From contig NZ_QTVN01000012.1 in the NCBI RefSeq assembly GCF_003460605.1, positions 62,001-126,000 of the forward strand: a stretch of 64,000 nt of DNA, read 5' to 3'. The position numbers and the translations under genes were made by a program. The stretch comes from Ruminococcus sp. AF31-8BH (GTDB lineage Bacteria > Bacillota > Clostridia > Lachnospirales > Lachnospiraceae). Positions 1-8,901 of this stretch are shown piece by piece (positions within the stretch are counted from its first letter, which is position 1; every line of letters begins with the position of its first letter). The notes beneath the pieces are model-generated. The model was given only the letters and a program-made list of their open reading frames with translations. It did not search any database and had not been told where the DNA came from.

Positions 1-316
1 GTTGTTCCTTCTCTTTCAGACTTCGTAAAATATACCGTTTCACAGCCGGATGAATGATGCCGTTTAACTGCTCCAGCATATCCGGTTGTCCAAATACTAC
101 ATCCGAAACCCTCTTCCGGTCAATAGTTTTATCGTTTTTTATCACATCTTTTCCAAACAGGCGGATCACGGGCTCATAACATTCTTCCCCAGGTTCCATC
201 ACAAGATGGCCAACTTCGTCTGCCTGAATTACGTATGCATCGTATTTTTTCTCAAGGAAAGCAAGCACCGTGCTTTTCCCGGCGCCTACCCCTCCTGTAA
301 TTCCTATGGTTCTCAT
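1..316 (-). CDS. coaE: Dephospho-CoA kinase, 3' end cut by window edge
   Basis: The first 105 residues are visible; the rest lies beyond base 1. The N-terminus reads MRTIGITGGVGAGKSTVL, the P-loop of dephospho-CoA kinase, which phosphorylates the ribose 3'-OH in the last step of coenzyme A synthesis in the cytosol. Further residues (QADEVGHLVMEPG, RKRVSDVVFG, LNGIIHPAV) also fit CoaE. The gene starts 24 bp after the polA stop on the same strand, a polA-coaE order common in clostridia, so both are probably co-transcribed. The start is the ATG directly before the P-loop. Function is secure from the motif; the C-terminal lid cannot be checked. Confidence 0.92.
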   Translation of the reverse strand, partial: MRTIGITGGVGAGKSTVLAFLEKKYDAYVIQADEVGHLVMEPGEECYEPVIRLFGKDVIKNDKTIDRKRVSDVVFGQPDMLEQLNGIIHPAVKRYILRSLKEKEQ

Positions 317-340
317 TTGTTTTGCCTCATATGCATGGAT

Positions 341-2980
341 TTATTTCGCTTCGTACCAGTTATCTCCCTGGTGCATGTCCACTTCCAGCTCTACTGCCAG
401 ATGAGCAGCCCCCTTCATCTCCTCTTCCAGAATTCTGGAAACCTGTGGAATTTCATCCTTCCAGGTTTCAATGAGAAGCTCATCGTGTACCTGAAGCACA
501 AGCCTGGATCTTAATTTCTCATCCAGAAGGCGCTTATACACACGGTTCATGGCAATTTTAATAATATCTGCGGCAGTTCCCTGAATTGGGGAGTTCATTG
601 CCACTCGCTCTCCAAAGGAACGCTGCATGAAATTACTGGATTTCAGTTCCGGCACCGGACGTCTTCTGCCAAACATGGTGGAAACGTAGCCCTTTTCTTT
701 TCCCTGCTCCACCAGACCATCCAGAAAGCCCTTAATACTTGGGTATGTCTCAAAATACTTCTGGATATAGGCAGCTGCTTCTTTCCTGGTAATGCTAAGA
801 TCCTGACTCAGTCCAAAGGAGCTGATACCGTACACAATGCCGAAGTTTACTGCCTTGGCGTTTCGTCTCTGCAGCGGGGTGACTTCTTCAAGGGGGATGT
901 GGAATACCTGGGATGCAGTCAGTCTGTGGATATCCTCTGCCTCCCGGTATGCCTGGATCAGCTTCTCATCCCCGGACATATGGGCCAGCACGCGAAGCTC
1001 AATCTGAGAATAATCCGCATCCAGAAATACAAAGCCAGGCTCCGGCACAAAAACCTTGCGGATCAGTCTTCCCAGCTCCATGCGCACTGGAATGTTCTGA
1101 AGATTCGGCTCTGTACTGCTGATTCTGCCTGTTGCGGTAATAGTCTGGTTAAAGGTGGAATGGATTCTTCCATCTGCTTCAATTACAGCGCCAAGACCGT
1201 CTGCATAGGTGGATTTCAGCTTGGCAAGCTGCCTGTATTCCAAAATATCGTTTACAATGGGATGATCCGGTGCCAGCTTCTCCAGAATGTCTGCGGAAGT
1301 GGAATAGCCGGTTTTGGTCTTTTTCCCGCCGGGAATTCCCATTTTTTCAAAAAGGATAACTCCAAGCTGCTTGGGGGAATTAATATTGAATTCCTCTCCT
1401 GCCTGCTGCCAGATCAGCTTCTCCAGCTCCTGGATGCGGACCGTCAGCTGATCTCCGTAATTTTTCAGTTCTTCCCCTTTCACTTCGATTCCCCATTTTT
1501 CCATGGAATCCAGGGTAAATACAAGGGGAAGCTCAATTTCTGTGTAAACTTTCCACATGCTGGTTTCCTTCAGCTTCTCTTCCAGCGGCCCTCTGACACA
1601 AAATGCGGTGTAGGCCATGTAGCATGCCAGCTGCTCCAGCTCTGGCATGTCCTGCTCCCAGGCTTTTTTCAGGGAGATTTTGCCAAGAAGCTCTTCTTTT
1701 GCAGGAATGGCTTTGCCATCCAGATAATCCCGGGCAAGCTCTTCATAGGTATAAGTGCTCTTTAATGGATTCAGAAGGTAGGCTGCAATACCGCAGTCAA
1801 AGACCTTTGCTTCCGGGCGCAGTTCGATATGCTTTAACATGGCTTTTACATCCATGGAGCAAAGCATGGTATTCTGGCTGAGACTTTCAAGTTTCTCACT
1901 AAGATAGCCTGGTGTAGTCATTCCCTGTACTGGAATGTAATAAATTTCATCCTCATTTAATGCCAGTCCCAGACCGTATGTGCCCTCTTTGTCTCCAAGA
2001 AGACTGACTCCAACCGCTTCTGCCTGCGCCGCTTTCTCAAAAAGAGCCTCGCAGCCCTCGAAATCACTGCAGGTAAAAAAGTCCTGTTCCATAGAGTCCT
2101 CGTTCACCTGTGCAGGATCAAAGCGGTTCAAAAAGCTTCTGAAATCCAGCTTTCGGCACAGCTCATAGGCTTCCTTTGTGTAAAGATCCCCGACTTTGGC
2201 ATCCTCACAGGAAAATTCCACCGGGCTGTCCGTACAAATTGCAGCAAGTTCCCGGCTTAACTGTGCCAGTTCGTAATGTTCCAGAAGGGATTCCCGCGCA
2301 CGTTTCTGGGGAATCTCTTCCGCGTGGGCGTAAGCATTCTCCACAGTGCCGTATTCTTTAATCAAGCGGGTGGCATTTTTCTCTCCCACTCCCGGGATTC
2401 CCGAAATATTGTCTGCGGAATCTCCCATAAGGGCTTTCAGTTCGATAATCTGGGAGGGAGTGACCTGATAATGCTCCAGCACCTCATCCTCATGATAGCT
2501 CTCTATAAGGGTCTGTCCCTTGGCTGTTTTTGGAATACGAATCAGGGTTTTCTTTGATGCCAGCTGCAGCAGATCCCGGTCACCGGAAAGAACTGTCACA
2601 TCCATACCTTTCTCTTCGCTTCTTTTCGCCAGGGTTCCAAGGAGATCGTCTGCCTCATAGCCGGCCAGGGAAATGGTGGTTATCCCCATGGCAGCCAGCA
2701 TTTCCTGAAGCAGGGGAAGCTGCTCTTTTAGTTCTTCCGGCATTGGTTTGCGGGTACCTTTATATTCTGGATATTTCTGATGACGGAAGGTAGGCTCGCT
2801 TCTGTCAAAAGCTACTGCCAGGTATTCCGGCTTTTCTTCTTCCAGTACTCTAAACAGAATATTCAGAAAACCGTAAACAGCGCCCGTGTGCAGTCCCTCC
2901 GGACTGGTGAGATCCGGCAGCCCGTAAAATGCTCTGTTCAAAATACTGTGACCATCTATCAATAAAATTTTCTCACACAT
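341..2980 (-). CDS. polA: DNA polymerase I
   Basis: An 879-residue family A polymerase for Okazaki fragment processing and repair. The N-terminal 290 residues form the 5' nuclease (ILLIDGHSILNRAFYG at the start; GYEADDLLGTLA; GDSADNISGIPGVGEK). The middle third corresponds to the 3'-5' exonuclease fold but lacks the DxE catalytic pair, reading AVGVSLLGD there, so proofreading is probably absent as in Bacillus and Thermus PolA. The C-terminal polymerase has motif A (DYSQIELRVLAHMSGD), the O-helix RRNAKAVNFGIVYG and motif C QVHDELLIE. An ATG preceded by AGGAGG at about 2986 sets the start; the open frame runs 32 codons further upstream without a ribosome site. coaE follows downstream. Confidence 0.97.
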   Translation of the reverse strand: MCEKILLIDGHSILNRAFYGLPDLTSPEGLHTGAVYGFLNILFRVLEEEKPEYLAVAFDRSEPTFRHQKYPEYKGTRKPMPEELKEQLPLLQEMLAAMGITTISLAGYEADDLLGTLAKRSEEKGMDVTVLSGDRDLLQLASKKTLIRIPKTAKGQTLIESYHEDEVLEHYQVTPSQIIELKALMGDSADNISGIPGVGEKNATRLIKEYGTVENAYAHAEEIPQKRARESLLEHYELAQLSRELAAICTDSPVEFSCEDAKVGDLYTKEAYELCRKLDFRSFLNRFDPAQVNEDSMEQDFFTCSDFEGCEALFEKAAQAEAVGVSLLGDKEGTYGLGLALNEDEIYYIPVQGMTTPGYLSEKLESLSQNTMLCSMDVKAMLKHIELRPEAKVFDCGIAAYLLNPLKSTYTYEELARDYLDGKAIPAKEELLGKISLKKAWEQDMPELEQLACYMAYTAFCVRGPLEEKLKETSMWKVYTEIELPLVFTLDSMEKWGIEVKGEELKNYGDQLTVRIQELEKLIWQQAGEEFNINSPKQLGVILFEKMGIPGGKKTKTGYSTSADILEKLAPDHPIVNDILEYRQLAKLKSTYADGLGAVIEADGRIHSTFNQTITATGRISSTEPNLQNIPVRMELGRLIRKVFVPEPGFVFLDADYSQIELRVLAHMSGDEKLIQAYREAEDIHRLTASQVFHIPLEEVTPLQRRNAKAVNFGIVYGISSFGLSQDLSITRKEAAAYIQKYFETYPSIKGFLDGLVEQGKEKGYVSTMFGRRRPVPELKSSNFMQRSFGERVAMNSPIQGTAADIIKIAMNRVYKRLLDEKLRSRLVLQVHDELLIETWKDEIPQVSRILEEEMKGAAHLAVELEVDMHQGDNWYEAK

Positions 2981-3002
2981 GTGTGCCTCCTGTACAGCAG
3001 TT

Positions 3003-3020
3003 TTTTTCAAACACGCTCTA
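3003..3020. repeat. Solitary copy of an 18-bp terminal inverted repeat
   Basis: TTTTTCAAACACGCTCTA is identical to the right end of the 164-bp palindromic element at 12003-12166. No second end or element body is found nearby, so this is a solo end, a deletion scar or a half-element, lying 23 bp upstream of the polA start. Confidence 0.7.
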
Positions 3021-3115
3021 ATATAACGAAAATCAAATATCAGCTCTATTGCCACAGCATATAAAAAATCAGACAAGTCAACATAGCGGTTACTTAATAT
3101 TCGCTGTAATGCAGA

Positions 3116-3454
3116 TTACAAGGTCTGCATAATAATATAAATTAAAAATCCTCCAAGCCCAGCAATTAAGGTACAAAAACCTACGCCGCTTAAGGCTCTT
3201 CGGAATTTCATTTTCAATATATAGTGCTTGGATCTGCGGATGTCATCCTCAAGAAGCTCCCGAAGGTCCAGCGAAGAATCCCCGCTTTCCTCATCCAGCT
3301 GGCGCATGGCGGCATGAACAATGAAATACGTCTCCAGTTCATCGTAACAGGATGGACAATTCTCCACATGATCCAGAAAATCCTCCAGCTCATTTACGGA
3401 CAGATCATGTTCAATATATCGGTTTACCATACTCTCAGCAGTCTGACAATTCAT
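3116..3454 (-). CDS. Small zinc-finger (zf-HC2-like) membrane protein, anti-sigma-factor-like
   Basis: A 112-residue protein. The N-terminal half carries a HxxxCxxC site (HVENCPSC, residues about 37-44) in the pattern of zf-HC2 domains of anti-sigma factors. After a charged stretch, the C-terminal 25 residues form one hydrophobic segment (GVGFCTLIAGLGGFLIYIIM), so the zinc domain should face the cytoplasm. The start is the ATG at 3454 behind AGGGGGA; an upstream in-frame extension has no ribosome site. No sigma-factor gene is adjacent, so a partner is unknown and the anti-sigma role is inferred from the fold only. It lies between ftsH and polA on the same strand with its own promoter. Confidence 0.7.
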   Translation of the reverse strand: MNCQTAESMVNRYIEHDLSVNELEDFLDHVENCPSCYDELETYFIVHAAMRQLDEESGDSSLDLRELLEDDIRRSKHYILKMKFRRALSGVGFCTLIAGLGGFLIYIIMQTL

Positions 3455-3555
3455 GGATTTTCCCCCTGTCTTTTTGGTACTGTAGTTCTTCGCCGCTGTT
3501 TTCCACTGCAGGTTCTCCTGCAGTATTTTCTGCAAGCCTACGGCCCATATCGGTT

Positions 3556-3584
3556 ATTATATCCGAATCCTCAAAAAAACACAA
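3556..3584 (-). promoter_or_regulatory. Candidate promoter of the zinc-finger gene
   Basis: On the minus strand, TTGTGT and TATAAT are spaced by 17 bp, about 100 bp upstream of the start at 3454. The -35 box overlaps the ftsH terminator hairpin tail. Confidence 0.5.
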
Positions 3585-3626
3585 GGGAGTGGAAAAAAAC
3601 ATGGCATCGTTCTTTTGCACTCCCTT
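3571..3626 (-). terminator. Intrinsic terminator after ftsH
   Basis: The inverted repeat AAGGGAGTG/CACTCCCTT encloses a 26-nt loop and is followed on the minus strand by GTGTTTTTTTG. It lies just downstream of the ftsH stop. Confidence 0.75.
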
Positions 3627-3636
3627 TTGCGGTTTC

Positions 3637-5493
3637 TTATTCTTCTGCTGTAAGCACCCTTGGCGGGTCATTCAAAATCTTCATAAATTCCTCGCCTGTA
3701 ATGGTTTCATGCTCATACAGGTATTTGGCAAGCTCGTGGAGCTTCTCAATGTTGTCCTCCAGGATCTTGTAAGCTTTCTCATGCTGTCTGCGCACCAGTT
3801 CCACAACCTTCTTGTCCAGAAGAGTCTGTGTCTCAAAGGAACAGCTCAGGCTTGCATCTCCGCCCAGATACTGGTTGTTCATGCTCTCCATTGCTACCAT
3901 GTCAAATTCGTCACTCATTCCATAGCGGGAAATCATGCCCCGGGCAATTTTAGTCGCCTGCTCAATATCATTGGATGCACCTGTTGTGATGCTGTGGAAA
4001 ATCAGTTCCTCTGCAGCACGCCCTCCTGTGAAGGTGGCGATCTTGTTCTCCAGTTCCTCCTTGGACATCAGGAAATGTTCCTGTTCATCCACCTGCATGG
4101 TGTATCCAAGTGCACCAGAGGTACGGGGGATAATGGTAATCTTATGAACCGGAGCCGAATCCGTCTGCTTGGCAGCTACAAGTGCGTGTCCCACCTCGTG
4201 ATAAGAAACGATCAGCTTCTCCTTATTGGAAAGTACGCGGTTCTTCTTCTGATATCCAGCAATTACAACCTCAATGCTCTCTTCAAAATCTGCCTGTGTA
4301 GCAAATTTTCTGCCGTCACGTACTGCACGCAGGGCAGCCTCATTTACAACATTGGCAAGCTCTGCGCCGGAAGCTCCGGCTGCTGCCTTGGCAATATCCT
4401 CAAAGCGTACGCTATCCGCAATCTTGATCTTCTTGGCGTGAACCTTAAGAATTTCCTCACGACCCTTCAAATCGGGAAGTTCTACCGGAATACGTCTGTC
4501 AAATCGTCCCGGACGAAGCAATGCCGGATCAAGAGAATCCGGACGATTGGTTGCTGCCAGAATCACAACACCCTTAGAACCGTCAAAGCCATCCATCTCT
4601 GTAAGAAGCTGATTCAGGGTCTGCTCACGCTCATCATTCCCGCCGGTGAAGCTTCCGCTGTCACGCTTCTTTCCGATAGTATCAATTTCGTCAATAAATA
4701 CGATACAGGGTGCTTTCTCATTAGCCTGCTTAAACAGATCCCGAACCTTGGCAGCTCCCATACCAACAAACATTTCTACAAATTCAGAGCCTGAGATAGA
4801 GAAGAAAGGAACCTCCGCTTCACCTGCAACTGCCTTGGCAAGCAGGGTTTTACCTGTACCTGGAGGGCCTACAAGAAGGGCACCTTTGGGCATGGAAGCT
4901 CCGATTTCCGTATATTTCTGCGGATTGTGAAGATAATCTACGATTTCCGTAAGAAGCTCCTTGGCCTCATCCTCGCCTGCTACGTCTGTAAACTTAATAC
5001 CTGTGGAAGATTTCACATATACCTTGGCATTGCTTTTGCCAAAGGACATGGCTCCGCCAGGACCTCCGCCCATGGAGCTCATCATCTTCCTGCTCAGCCA
5101 TCTACCAAGTAAAACAAAGATGCCAATGGGAATCACATAACCTATGATCAGACTGAGAAGAATGGACTGCTTCTGGGGCTCTACTGCCTCCATGCTGGTG
5201 CCGGCGTCGTAAAGGCGGCTTACCAGATCCGGATCATCCATGCGCACGGTCTTGCAGACAACGTCTTCTCCGTTCTTTCTTACCACATAATAGATGTAAT
5301 CATCCTGTACTTCTGCCTTGGACACATTTCCACGCTCTACATTGCTGAGGAATGTGCTGTAATCTGTCTTCTCCACAGAGCGCTCCTGCATGGCAGGGAT
5401 TGCGAACACGTTCAGGAGAAGAATCACCACTACCGCCACCAGCACGAAAATGTATAAGGGACGGTTCTCTGGTTTTTTATGGTCAATATTCAT
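3637..5493 (-). CDS. ftsH: ATP-dependent zinc metalloprotease FtsH
   Basis: A 618-residue membrane-anchored AAA+ protease that degrades misfolded and regulatory membrane proteins. Two transmembrane segments (about residues 13-33 and 110-130) flank an extracytoplasmic region. The AAA domain has Walker A GPPGTGKT (about 209-216), Walker [10 protein letters not shown], and the second region of homology ending [10 protein letters not shown]. The protease domain has the zinc motif HEVGH (about 432-436), a conservative variant of HEAGH, and a downstream [10 protein letters not shown] helix. Length is typical. The ATG at 5493 has GGAGG 8 bp upstream; an ATG 15 bp earlier overlaps the ribosome site. 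It is followed by a terminator and stands as a single gene. Confidence 0.97.
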   Translation of the reverse strand: MNIDHKKPENRPLYIFVLVAVVVILLLNVFAIPAMQERSVEKTDYSTFLSNVERGNVSKAEVQDDYIYYVVRKNGEDVVCKTVRMDDPDLVSRLYDAGTSMEAVEPQKQSILLSLIIGYVIPIGIFVLLGRWLSRKMMSSMGGGPGGAMSFGKSNAKVYVKSSTGIKFTDVAGEDEAKELLTEIVDYLHNPQKYTEIGASMPKGALLVGPPGTGKTLLAKAVAGEAEVPFFSISGSEFVEMFVGMGAAKVRDLFKQANEKAPCIVFIDEIDTIGKKRDSGSFTGGNDEREQTLNQLLTEMDGFDGSKGVVILAATNRPDSLDPALLRPGRFDRRIPVELPDLKGREEILKVHAKKIKIADSVRFEDIAKAAAGASGAELANVVNEAALRAVRDGRKFATQADFEESIEVVIAGYQKKNRVLSNKEKLIVSYHEVGHALVAAKQTDSAPVHKITIIPRTSGALGYTMQVDEQEHFLMSKEELENKIATFTGGRAAEELIFHSITTGASNDIEQATKIARGMISRYGMSDEFDMVAMESMNNQYLGGDASLSCSFETQTLLDKKVVELVRRQHEKAYKILEDNIEKLHELAKYLYEHETITGEEFMKILNDPPRVLTAEE

Positions 5494-5663
5494 TGGCATT
5501 TCCTCCATATTCTGTCAACTGTTAAATACTTTAGCATTTCTAATTGGGAATATCAATATTCTGCCCGGAAAATTTATAAACTTTTCATTCTTTTCATCAT
5601 TCCTTTATTTCCTCATTGTGTGTATTTTTTACACAATTTCATAAATTAATTTCGGAAATCCAC

Positions 5664-5692
5664 TTGCATAACATGACAATTTATGCTATCAT
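5664..5692 (+). promoter_or_regulatory. Promoter of tRNA-Leu
   Basis: TTGCAT and TATCAT are spaced by 17 bp, with the -10 box ending 16 bp before the tRNA 5' end. Confidence 0.65.
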
Positions 5693-5708
5693 ATATCTTG
5701 TTTCAACC

Positions 5709-5791
5709 GCCGGCATGTCGGAATGGCAGACGAGGCAGACTCAAAATCTGTTGTAGGCAACTACGTGTGGGTTCAAGTCCCACTGCCGGCA
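5709..5791 (+). tRNA. tRNA-Leu (anticodon CAA)
   Basis: An 83-nt cloverleaf. The acceptor arms GCCGGCA and TGCCGGC pair fully, with A as discriminator base. The anticodon stem GCAGA/TCTGT holds the 7-nt loop CTCAAAA, giving CAA, which reads UUG. A long variable arm marks a class II tRNA, and the T arm contains GTTCAAGTC. CCA is not encoded. A promoter lies upstream and a terminator follows, so it is a single-tRNA transcription unit. Confidence 0.95.
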
Positions 5792-5809
5792 ATTTCATAC
5801 GTTTCTATG

Positions 5810-5844
5810 AATCCCGTCAGAGCCTTGTCCTGCGGGATTTTTTC
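5810..5844 (+). terminator. Intrinsic terminator after tRNA-Leu
   Basis: AATCCCG pairs with CGGGATT and a TTTTTC tract follows, 19 bp downstream of the tRNA. Confidence 0.8.
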
Positions 5845-5912
5845 TTACCTAAGGGAGTAAACATGAAGCCAAAAGTATTTATAGCCGCCCATCTTGTTGC
5901 TTGGATTTAATT

Positions 5913-5972
5913 GCACAAAAAGCGATACCACTCAACTTCCGGAGTTGAACGATATCGCTTTTTATATTGTGC
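5913..5972 (-). terminator. Terminator after lysA (bidirectional)
   Basis: A long hairpin: AAAAAGCGATA pairs with TATCGCTTTTT, extended outward by GCACAA/TTGTGC and with an inner TCAACT/AGTTGA stem. Poly-T tracts flank it on both strands. It lies 32 bp past the lysA stop. Confidence 0.8.
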
Positions 5973-6004
5973 TTAATTGCCTAATTACAATTCATCCCCG
6001 GCAA

Positions 6005-7291
6005 TCACGCCTTCTCCTCATCTTCCAGCAGCTTCTCAAAAATCGGGAAGCAGTCGAAGGTTGCGAAGTAGTCTCTTGGGGTCTCGGCGCGGCGGATCAT
6101 GTCGAAGGTTCCGTCCTCGTGAAGAAGGATCTCCGCAGATTTCAGCTTGCCGTTGTAGTTGTAGCCCATGGAAAAGCCGTGGGCACCGGCATCATGGATC
6201 ACCAGATAATCTCCCATGTCAATCTTCGGAAGATAACGGTCAATGGCAAATTTATCATTGTTCTCACAAAGAGATCCTGTAATGTCATACAGATGATCGC
6301 AAGGCTGATCCTCCTTGCCAAGAACGGTAATATGATGATAAGCACCGTACATAGCCGGACGCATCAGGTTTACTGCACAGGAATCCACGCCGATATATTC
6401 CTTGTGGGTATGTTTCTCATGGATTGCCTTGGTTACCAGGCAGCCATACGGTCCCATCATGAAACGTCCCAGCTCAGTGTAGATTGCCACATCTCCCATT
6501 CCTTCCGGAACAAGAACTTCCTCGTAAACCTTGCGCACACCCTCTCCGATCACACGGATATCATTAGGTGTCTGTTCCGGACGATACGGAATACCGATAC
6601 CACCGGAAAGATTGATAAACTTAATGTGCGCTCCTGTCTCCTTCTGAAGCTTAACAGCAAGCTCAAACATTACCTTTGCAAGCATTGGGTAATATTCGTT
6701 CGTTACAGTATTGCTGGCAAGAAATGAATGGATACCAAACTCCTTTGCACCCTTGCTTTTAAGAATACGGAAAGCATCAAAAATCTGTTCCGTTGTCATA
6801 CCGTATTTGGCATCTCCCGGATTGTCCATAATATCATTGCTGATCTTGAATACTCCGCCTGGATTATAGCGGCAGCTGATAATTTCCGGAATCCTGCCTA
6901 CAGCCTTTTCCACACTCTCAATGTGAGTGATATCATCCAGATTAATAATTCCACCAATTTCATCTGCATACTTAAACTCTTCGTTCGGAGTATCATTGGA
7001 GGAAAACATAATGTCTCCCTTTCCGCAGCCGATTGCCTTGGAAAGCATAAGCTCTGTCATGGAAGAGCAGTCACAGCCGCAGCCATATTCCTGCAGAATC
7101 TTAATGAGAAATGGATTAGGTGTTGCTTTTACGGCAAAAAATTCCTTAAATCCCTTATTCCATGCAAATGCTTCCTTTAAAGCCTGTGCATTCTCACGGA
7201 TTCCCCTCTCATCATAGAGATGGAACGGTGTAGGATACTTCTTTGCAATTTCCTGAACCTTCTCCAATGTTACAAAAGGTGTTTTTTTCAT
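6005..7291 (-). CDS. lysA: Diaminopimelate decarboxylase
   Basis: A 428-residue fold-type III PLP enzyme that converts meso-diaminopimelate to L-lysine. The PLP lysine sits in FFAVKATPNP (K55). The phosphate-binding glycine stretch reads SGGIGIPYRPEQ, ELGRFMMGP follows, and the active-site cysteine lies in GSLCENNDKFA. The C-terminal DAGAHGFSMGYNYN completes the signature. The sequence is closer to the clostridial variant than to E. coli LysA, and another group IV decarboxylase activity cannot be fully excluded. It starts 38 bp after the pyk stop with GAGGAG upstream, so it probably reads through from pyk, and it ends at a strong terminator. Confidence 0.88.
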   Translation of the reverse strand: MKKTPFVTLEKVQEIAKKYPTPFHLYDERGIRENAQALKEAFAWNKGFKEFFAVKATPNPFLIKILQEYGCGCDCSSMTELMLSKAIGCGKGDIMFSSNDTPNEEFKYADEIGGIINLDDITHIESVEKAVGRIPEIISCRYNPGGVFKISNDIMDNPGDAKYGMTTEQIFDAFRILKSKGAKEFGIHSFLASNTVTNEYYPMLAKVMFELAVKLQKETGAHIKFINLSGGIGIPYRPEQTPNDIRVIGEGVRKVYEEVLVPEGMGDVAIYTELGRFMMGPYGCLVTKAIHEKHTHKEYIGVDSCAVNLMRPAMYGAYHHITVLGKEDQPCDHLYDITGSLCENNDKFAIDRYLPKIDMGDYLVIHDAGAHGFSMGYNYNGKLKSAEILLHEDGTFDMIRRAETPRDYFATFDCFPIFEKLLEDEEKA

Positions 7292-7329
7292 AATAGTTTC
7301 TCCTCGTTTATAAAATGTACAGCTATTTG

Positions 7330-8763
7330 TTACTTAGCCTCAATCACATGAAGCATGTTTGTAACAGCACCCTCCCTGGTCATATTCGTAGCCGGATCTC
7401 CTACAGTAAACACGATCAGATCGCCCTTCTTTGCAAGACGCTTTCTGCGGACAACGCTCATGGCCTGGGAAATAATATGCTCTGTGGAATCCTTCTCATA
7501 TCCCTTCAACGGAGTCACACCCCAAACCAGCTGCAGTCTGTGAAGAACCGTATCACTGGGCGTAACTGCATAGATGGGAACAGCCGGGCGGAAATTGGAG
7601 ATCAGTCTGGCCGTTCTTCCGCTAAAGGTAGGCGTTACAATAGCTTTTACCTTCAAATCTCTTGCTGTTTGTACTGCTGCAAGCCCCACAGCACTGGAAA
7701 CACGGCTCTCTCCGCACATATTACGGCCATGGGTGTAGGACTCGTAATTCAGATGAGGCTCTGTATTCTGTGCGATTTCTACCATCATTTTCAGTGCCTC
7801 CAGCGGGTATTTACCTGCCGCAGTCTCACCTGACAGCATAATTGCATCTGTACCGTCATAAATAGCATTTGCAACATCTGCAACCTCTGCTCTTGTTGGA
7901 CGCGGATTGCGGATCATGGAATCCAGCATCTGTGTAGCTGTGATAACCGGAACGTAATTTTCGTTGCATTTGCGGATGATCATCTTCTGAATGTAGGGAA
8001 CCTCACTCGGAGGAATCTCCACTCCAAGATCACCTCTGGCAACCATAATTCCATCTGCTGCCTTAATGATCTCGTCGATATTCTCAACGCCCTCTGCATT
8101 CTCAATCTTGGCAATGATACCAATATCCTGACCGCCGTTTTCATCCAGAAGCTGTCTGATTTCCCGGATTGCCTTTGCATCCCGGACAAAGGAAGCTGCA
8201 ATATAGTCAAATTCCTGCTGAATTCCAAATAAAATATCAGCTTTATCCTGCTCTGTAATTCCCGGAAGTTTCACTTTCACATAAGGGACATTGATTCCTT
8301 TACGCTCGCCAAGCTCACCGCCATTTAAAACACGGCAGACAATGTCACAGTTCTTTATATTCTCGATTTCCAGCTCGATCAGACCATCATCGATCAGGAT
8401 TTTGCCGCCTTTTTTAACATCCTTATGCAGATTCTCATACGTAATGGCAACACGGGTTTCATCTCCCTCTATGTCACCTGTGGTAAGTGTAAATTCACTT
8501 CCTGTTTCCAGCATAACCTTCTTATGATCCTTCAGAAGCTTGGTACGGATCTCAGGTCCCTTGGTATCAAGAAGCATAGCAACAGGAATATTCAGCTCTT
8601 CCCTCAGGTTCTTGATCATGTCCACGCGCCCTCTGTGTTCTTCATGAGAGCCATGGGAAAAATTAAAACGGGCAATATCCATTCCGGCACGCATCATAGC
8701 TTTCAATACAGTTTTCTTACTGGAGGCCGGTCCCAGAGTACAGATGATTTTTGTTCTTTTCAT
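7330..8763 (-). CDS. pyk: Pyruvate kinase
   Basis: A 477-residue glycolytic enzyme converting phosphoenolpyruvate and ADP to pyruvate and ATP. It opens with KRTKIICTLGPAS. LLDTKGPEIRT and the signature IIAKIENAEGVENIDEI (K for proton transfer, E for magnesium) follow, then IMVARGDLGVEIP and AIMLSGETAAGKYP. The length matches the E. coli type: the extra C-terminal PEP-utiliser-like domain of Bacillus Pyk is absent. The C-terminal allosteric domain ends MTREGAVTNMLHVIEAK. The ATG has AGAGGG 10 bp upstream. A stem-loop-rich leader (8797-8866) precedes it, and lysA follows at 38 bp. Confidence 0.96.
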   Translation of the reverse strand: MKRTKIICTLGPASSKKTVLKAMMRAGMDIARFNFSHGSHEEHRGRVDMIKNLREELNIPVAMLLDTKGPEIRTKLLKDHKKVMLETGSEFTLTTGDIEGDETRVAITYENLHKDVKKGGKILIDDGLIELEIENIKNCDIVCRVLNGGELGERKGINVPYVKVKLPGITEQDKADILFGIQQEFDYIAASFVRDAKAIREIRQLLDENGGQDIGIIAKIENAEGVENIDEIIKAADGIMVARGDLGVEIPPSEVPYIQKMIIRKCNENYVPVITATQMLDSMIRNPRPTRAEVADVANAIYDGTDAIMLSGETAAGKYPLEALKMMVEIAQNTEPHLNYESYTHGRNMCGESRVSSAVGLAAVQTARDLKVKAIVTPTFSGRTARLISNFRPAVPIYAVTPSDTVLHRLQLVWGVTPLKGYEKDSTEHIISQAMSVVRRKRLAKKGDLIVFTVGDPATNMTREGAVTNMLHVIEAK

Positions 8764-8796
8764 AGCAGTTTATCCCTCTGTTTGTAATAGTTTACA

Positions 8797-8866
8797 GAAC
8801 CTCACATCTATAGTGAGTTCCCGGAATCCCAAGGAAGCAAAACCATCTGCTTCACCCCCGGATTCT
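8797..8866 (-). other. Structured 5' leader of pyk
   Basis: On the minus strand GAATCC/GGATTC encloses GAAGCA/TGCTTC, and a second hairpin built from GAAC-CTCAC and GTGAG-TTC follows directly. No poly-T follows either hairpin, so this is not a plain terminator. It matches no riboswitch class I recognise. It starts 34 bp upstream of the pyk ATG. Confidence 0.4.
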
Positions 8867-8901
8867 GTTTAAAGTATGTGCCAAAGCATATTGAAAAGGC
8901 T

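Noticed and set aside
3352..4794. A 480-codon open frame on the plus strand across ftsH
   Set aside because: It is antisense to the conserved ftsH coding sequence, has no ribosome site, and its residues match no family.
5618..5640. ATTGTGT/ACACAAT inverted repeat upstream of ftsH
   Set aside because: A short AT-rich arm pair with no further support; it may be chance in this AT-rich intergenic region.
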